A stretch of DNA of 35,731 nt, from NCBI GenBank assembly GCA_964609675.1, contig CAZSRX010000037.1, positions 1 through 35,731 of the forward strand, written 5' to 3'. This stretch comes from CAZSRX01 sp964609675 [NCBI: uncultured Bacteroidota bacterium] (GTDB lineage: Bacteria; CLD3; SB21). The translations under genes were made by a program, and so were the position numbers. Of this stretch, positions 34,659 through 35,731 are shown one piece after another. The notes below the pieces were generated by a model. The model worked only from the letters and a program-made list of their open reading frames with translations, had not been told where the DNA came from and made no database searches. Within the stretch, counting starts at the first letter, position 1, and every line of letters starts with the position of its first letter.

Positions 34659-35581
34659 TTATTTACGCTCAATATTTATAATAGAAAACCACCCCTTTCC
34701 AAAGTGATTTTCTATAATTTTTACACAAGGTGTAATATCGAAGGTCACCATTGTTGAATGAAAAATAGATAAAACCATGTCTTGCATTTTTTGATCCGAT
34801 TCTAATGGGTATACGTTAAGCCCTTTTTCAATTGCTTTATCGATTGTAATTGGCCTTCCATGGGTTTTATGATCTCCTTTGCATAGCCATTCTGCAATCT
34901 CCATTCCGTTTTTCTCATTGAACTGCGCTAACATATAGGTATTCAGCCATGAGCCAACAAGATCAATTGAAAGATTTATTGTATCTTCGCATTTTTTAAA
35001 AAAACCGTGAGGGTACGAATTAATTCGATTAACCCATATTGTAGCCAATTCAGGATTTTTAATTATTTCATCCTTTGCTTGTTCAAACTCGTCAAGAATC
35101 GATTGAGCGGGAATCATATAACGACTTCCGTTATTAGCGATGACGCTCATTTGTGGATCTATAGGACCAATCGCAGAGTGCGTTGCCATAATAATTTCAT
35201 TACAAGCGCAAGCCAGCATAGTGCCGCAGACATTGCGTTTTGTGGTATTATAGCTCGAATGTGTGAAAACATTTTTCTTAAATACAGAACAATTTGTTCG
35301 GTGGCTTCTGCACTACCTCCTGGGTTATGAATTATGATATCAAGTGATTCGCCTTTCAATTCATGAACAGCCGACATAAAGCCCTGAATATCTTCCTGTG
35401 TAATAGAAATAAGGAAATCAGGTATCTGTTGAATGGCTAGCTTTTTTGAACCAAAAGCAGTAGCAAACAAAATAACATTAAGCCCCGTATATTCGGATAG
35501 TTCCTTTAAATAACGGCGTCGAACGATATCTTGTCTGTCTGAACGGGTTATTTCTGACGCGATTTCAACACGACTAGGCAT
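34659..35581 (-). pseudogene. SDH-type Clp-fold serine protease, frameshifted
   Basis: Two overlapping frames together make one protein of about 307 residues resembling the serine-dehydrogenase-proteinase family (SDH_sah, Clp/SppA fold). The upstream frame (from 35581) carries the N-terminal half, the oxyanion-type motif HNPGG and the nucleophile region QNAMSA with Ser118. The downstream frame continues GTMLACACNEIIMATHSAIGPIDPQ landmarks: GTMLACA, ATHSAIGPIDPQ. The break is at about 35222-35226, where GCGGC is read and GCGGGC would restore the family's AMSAGT motif, so one G is missing. Everything else looks intact, so this is a recent mutation or a sequence error. The coding region is more AT-rich than its neighbours. 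Confidence 0.8.
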
Positions 35582-35584
35582 AAG

Positions 35585-35686
35585 CTATAATCGATCACAA
35601 GTGCCAGTACTTGAAGTCGTAATTTCGAAATTTATTTGATTTCCAGAATTGCTTATTTTTTCAATTAATTCAATGGTTTGTCTCAT
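35585..35686 (-). CDS. Possible 33-residue ORF upstream of the SDH-type protease
   Basis: An ATG-initiated frame starting MRQTIELIEKISNSGNQINF and ending three bases before the protease start. It is rich in polar residues and has no membrane segment. The only ribosome-binding-like sequence (CAGG) touches the ATG, which is too close. The tight spacing to the protease is suggestive, but I recognise no family. It may be a chance ORF. Confidence 0.25.
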   Translation of the reverse strand: MRQTIELIEKISNSGNQINFEITTSSTGTCDRL

Positions 35687-35731
35687 CCTGAAATAGGTTG
35701 ACAGGTGTTAATAACCTAAAGTAAGGAACAA

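Overview
The window is about 36 kb of bacterial chromosome with roughly balanced base composition. It carries conserved housekeeping genes, a nearly complete respiratory complex I operon and a small bacterial microcompartment (BMC) shell operon. The organism looks Gram-negative and respiratory: it has a lipobox lipoprotein, MurJ, a sigma-54 response regulator and a NADH module NuoEFG, and several genes have clear AGGAGG-type ribosome binding sites. The gene mix would fit an environmental lineage such as the FCB superphylum (Calditrichota-like), but the phylum is a guess. I see no rRNA, tRNA, CRISPR array or insertion sequence.

Layout. (1) 216-3915 (+): hypF-hypC-hypD, for maturation of the [NiFe]-hydrogenase active site; hypE does not follow. 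(2) 3916-4935 (+): a well-formed sigma-70 promoter, two PduA/PduJ-type BMC-H shell proteins and a rho-independent terminator. The second shell gene ends just after a run of ten A. The -1 frame from that run encodes a 77-codon extension with a Rho_N/SAP-like domain. This is the most interesting feature of the window. (3) 4936-6396 (+): a membrane PAS histidine kinase whose ATG touches the U-tract of that terminator. (4) 6409-7722 (-): a SpoIID/LytB lipoprotein. A divergent 33-codon membrane-peptide ORF at 7750-7851 (+) has a good ribosome binding site and was easy to miss. (5) 7853-15186 (-): a tight gene string ychF-aroB-LonN-like-fkbM-murJ-mntP-ntrC. (6) 15187-15546: non-coding.

(7) 15547-34017 (-): the complex I locus, reading nuoA-C-D-E-F-G-H-I-J-K-L-M, then an alpha/beta hydrolase, a YfiR-like periplasmic protein and a large zinc-ribbon/TPR/Clp AAA+ protein, then nuoN. 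nuoB, which encodes the essential N2-cluster subunit, is absent from its usual place between nuoA and nuoC and from the whole window. A sigma-70 promoter precedes nuoA and another precedes the TPR-Clp gene. (8) 34174-34566 (+): a DUF2784 membrane protein. (9) 34659-35581 (-): an SDH-type Clp-fold serine protease, broken by a one-base frameshift next to its catalytic serine, in a more AT-rich right flank.

How the parts work together: NuoA-N would oxidise NADH, reduce quinone and pump ions once a NuoB is supplied from elsewhere. HypFCD build the Fe(CN)2CO ligands for a hydrogenase outside the window. The shell proteins imply a microcompartment whose enzymes are also outside the window. The ychF-murJ block serves the envelope, aromatic biosynthesis and manganese export.
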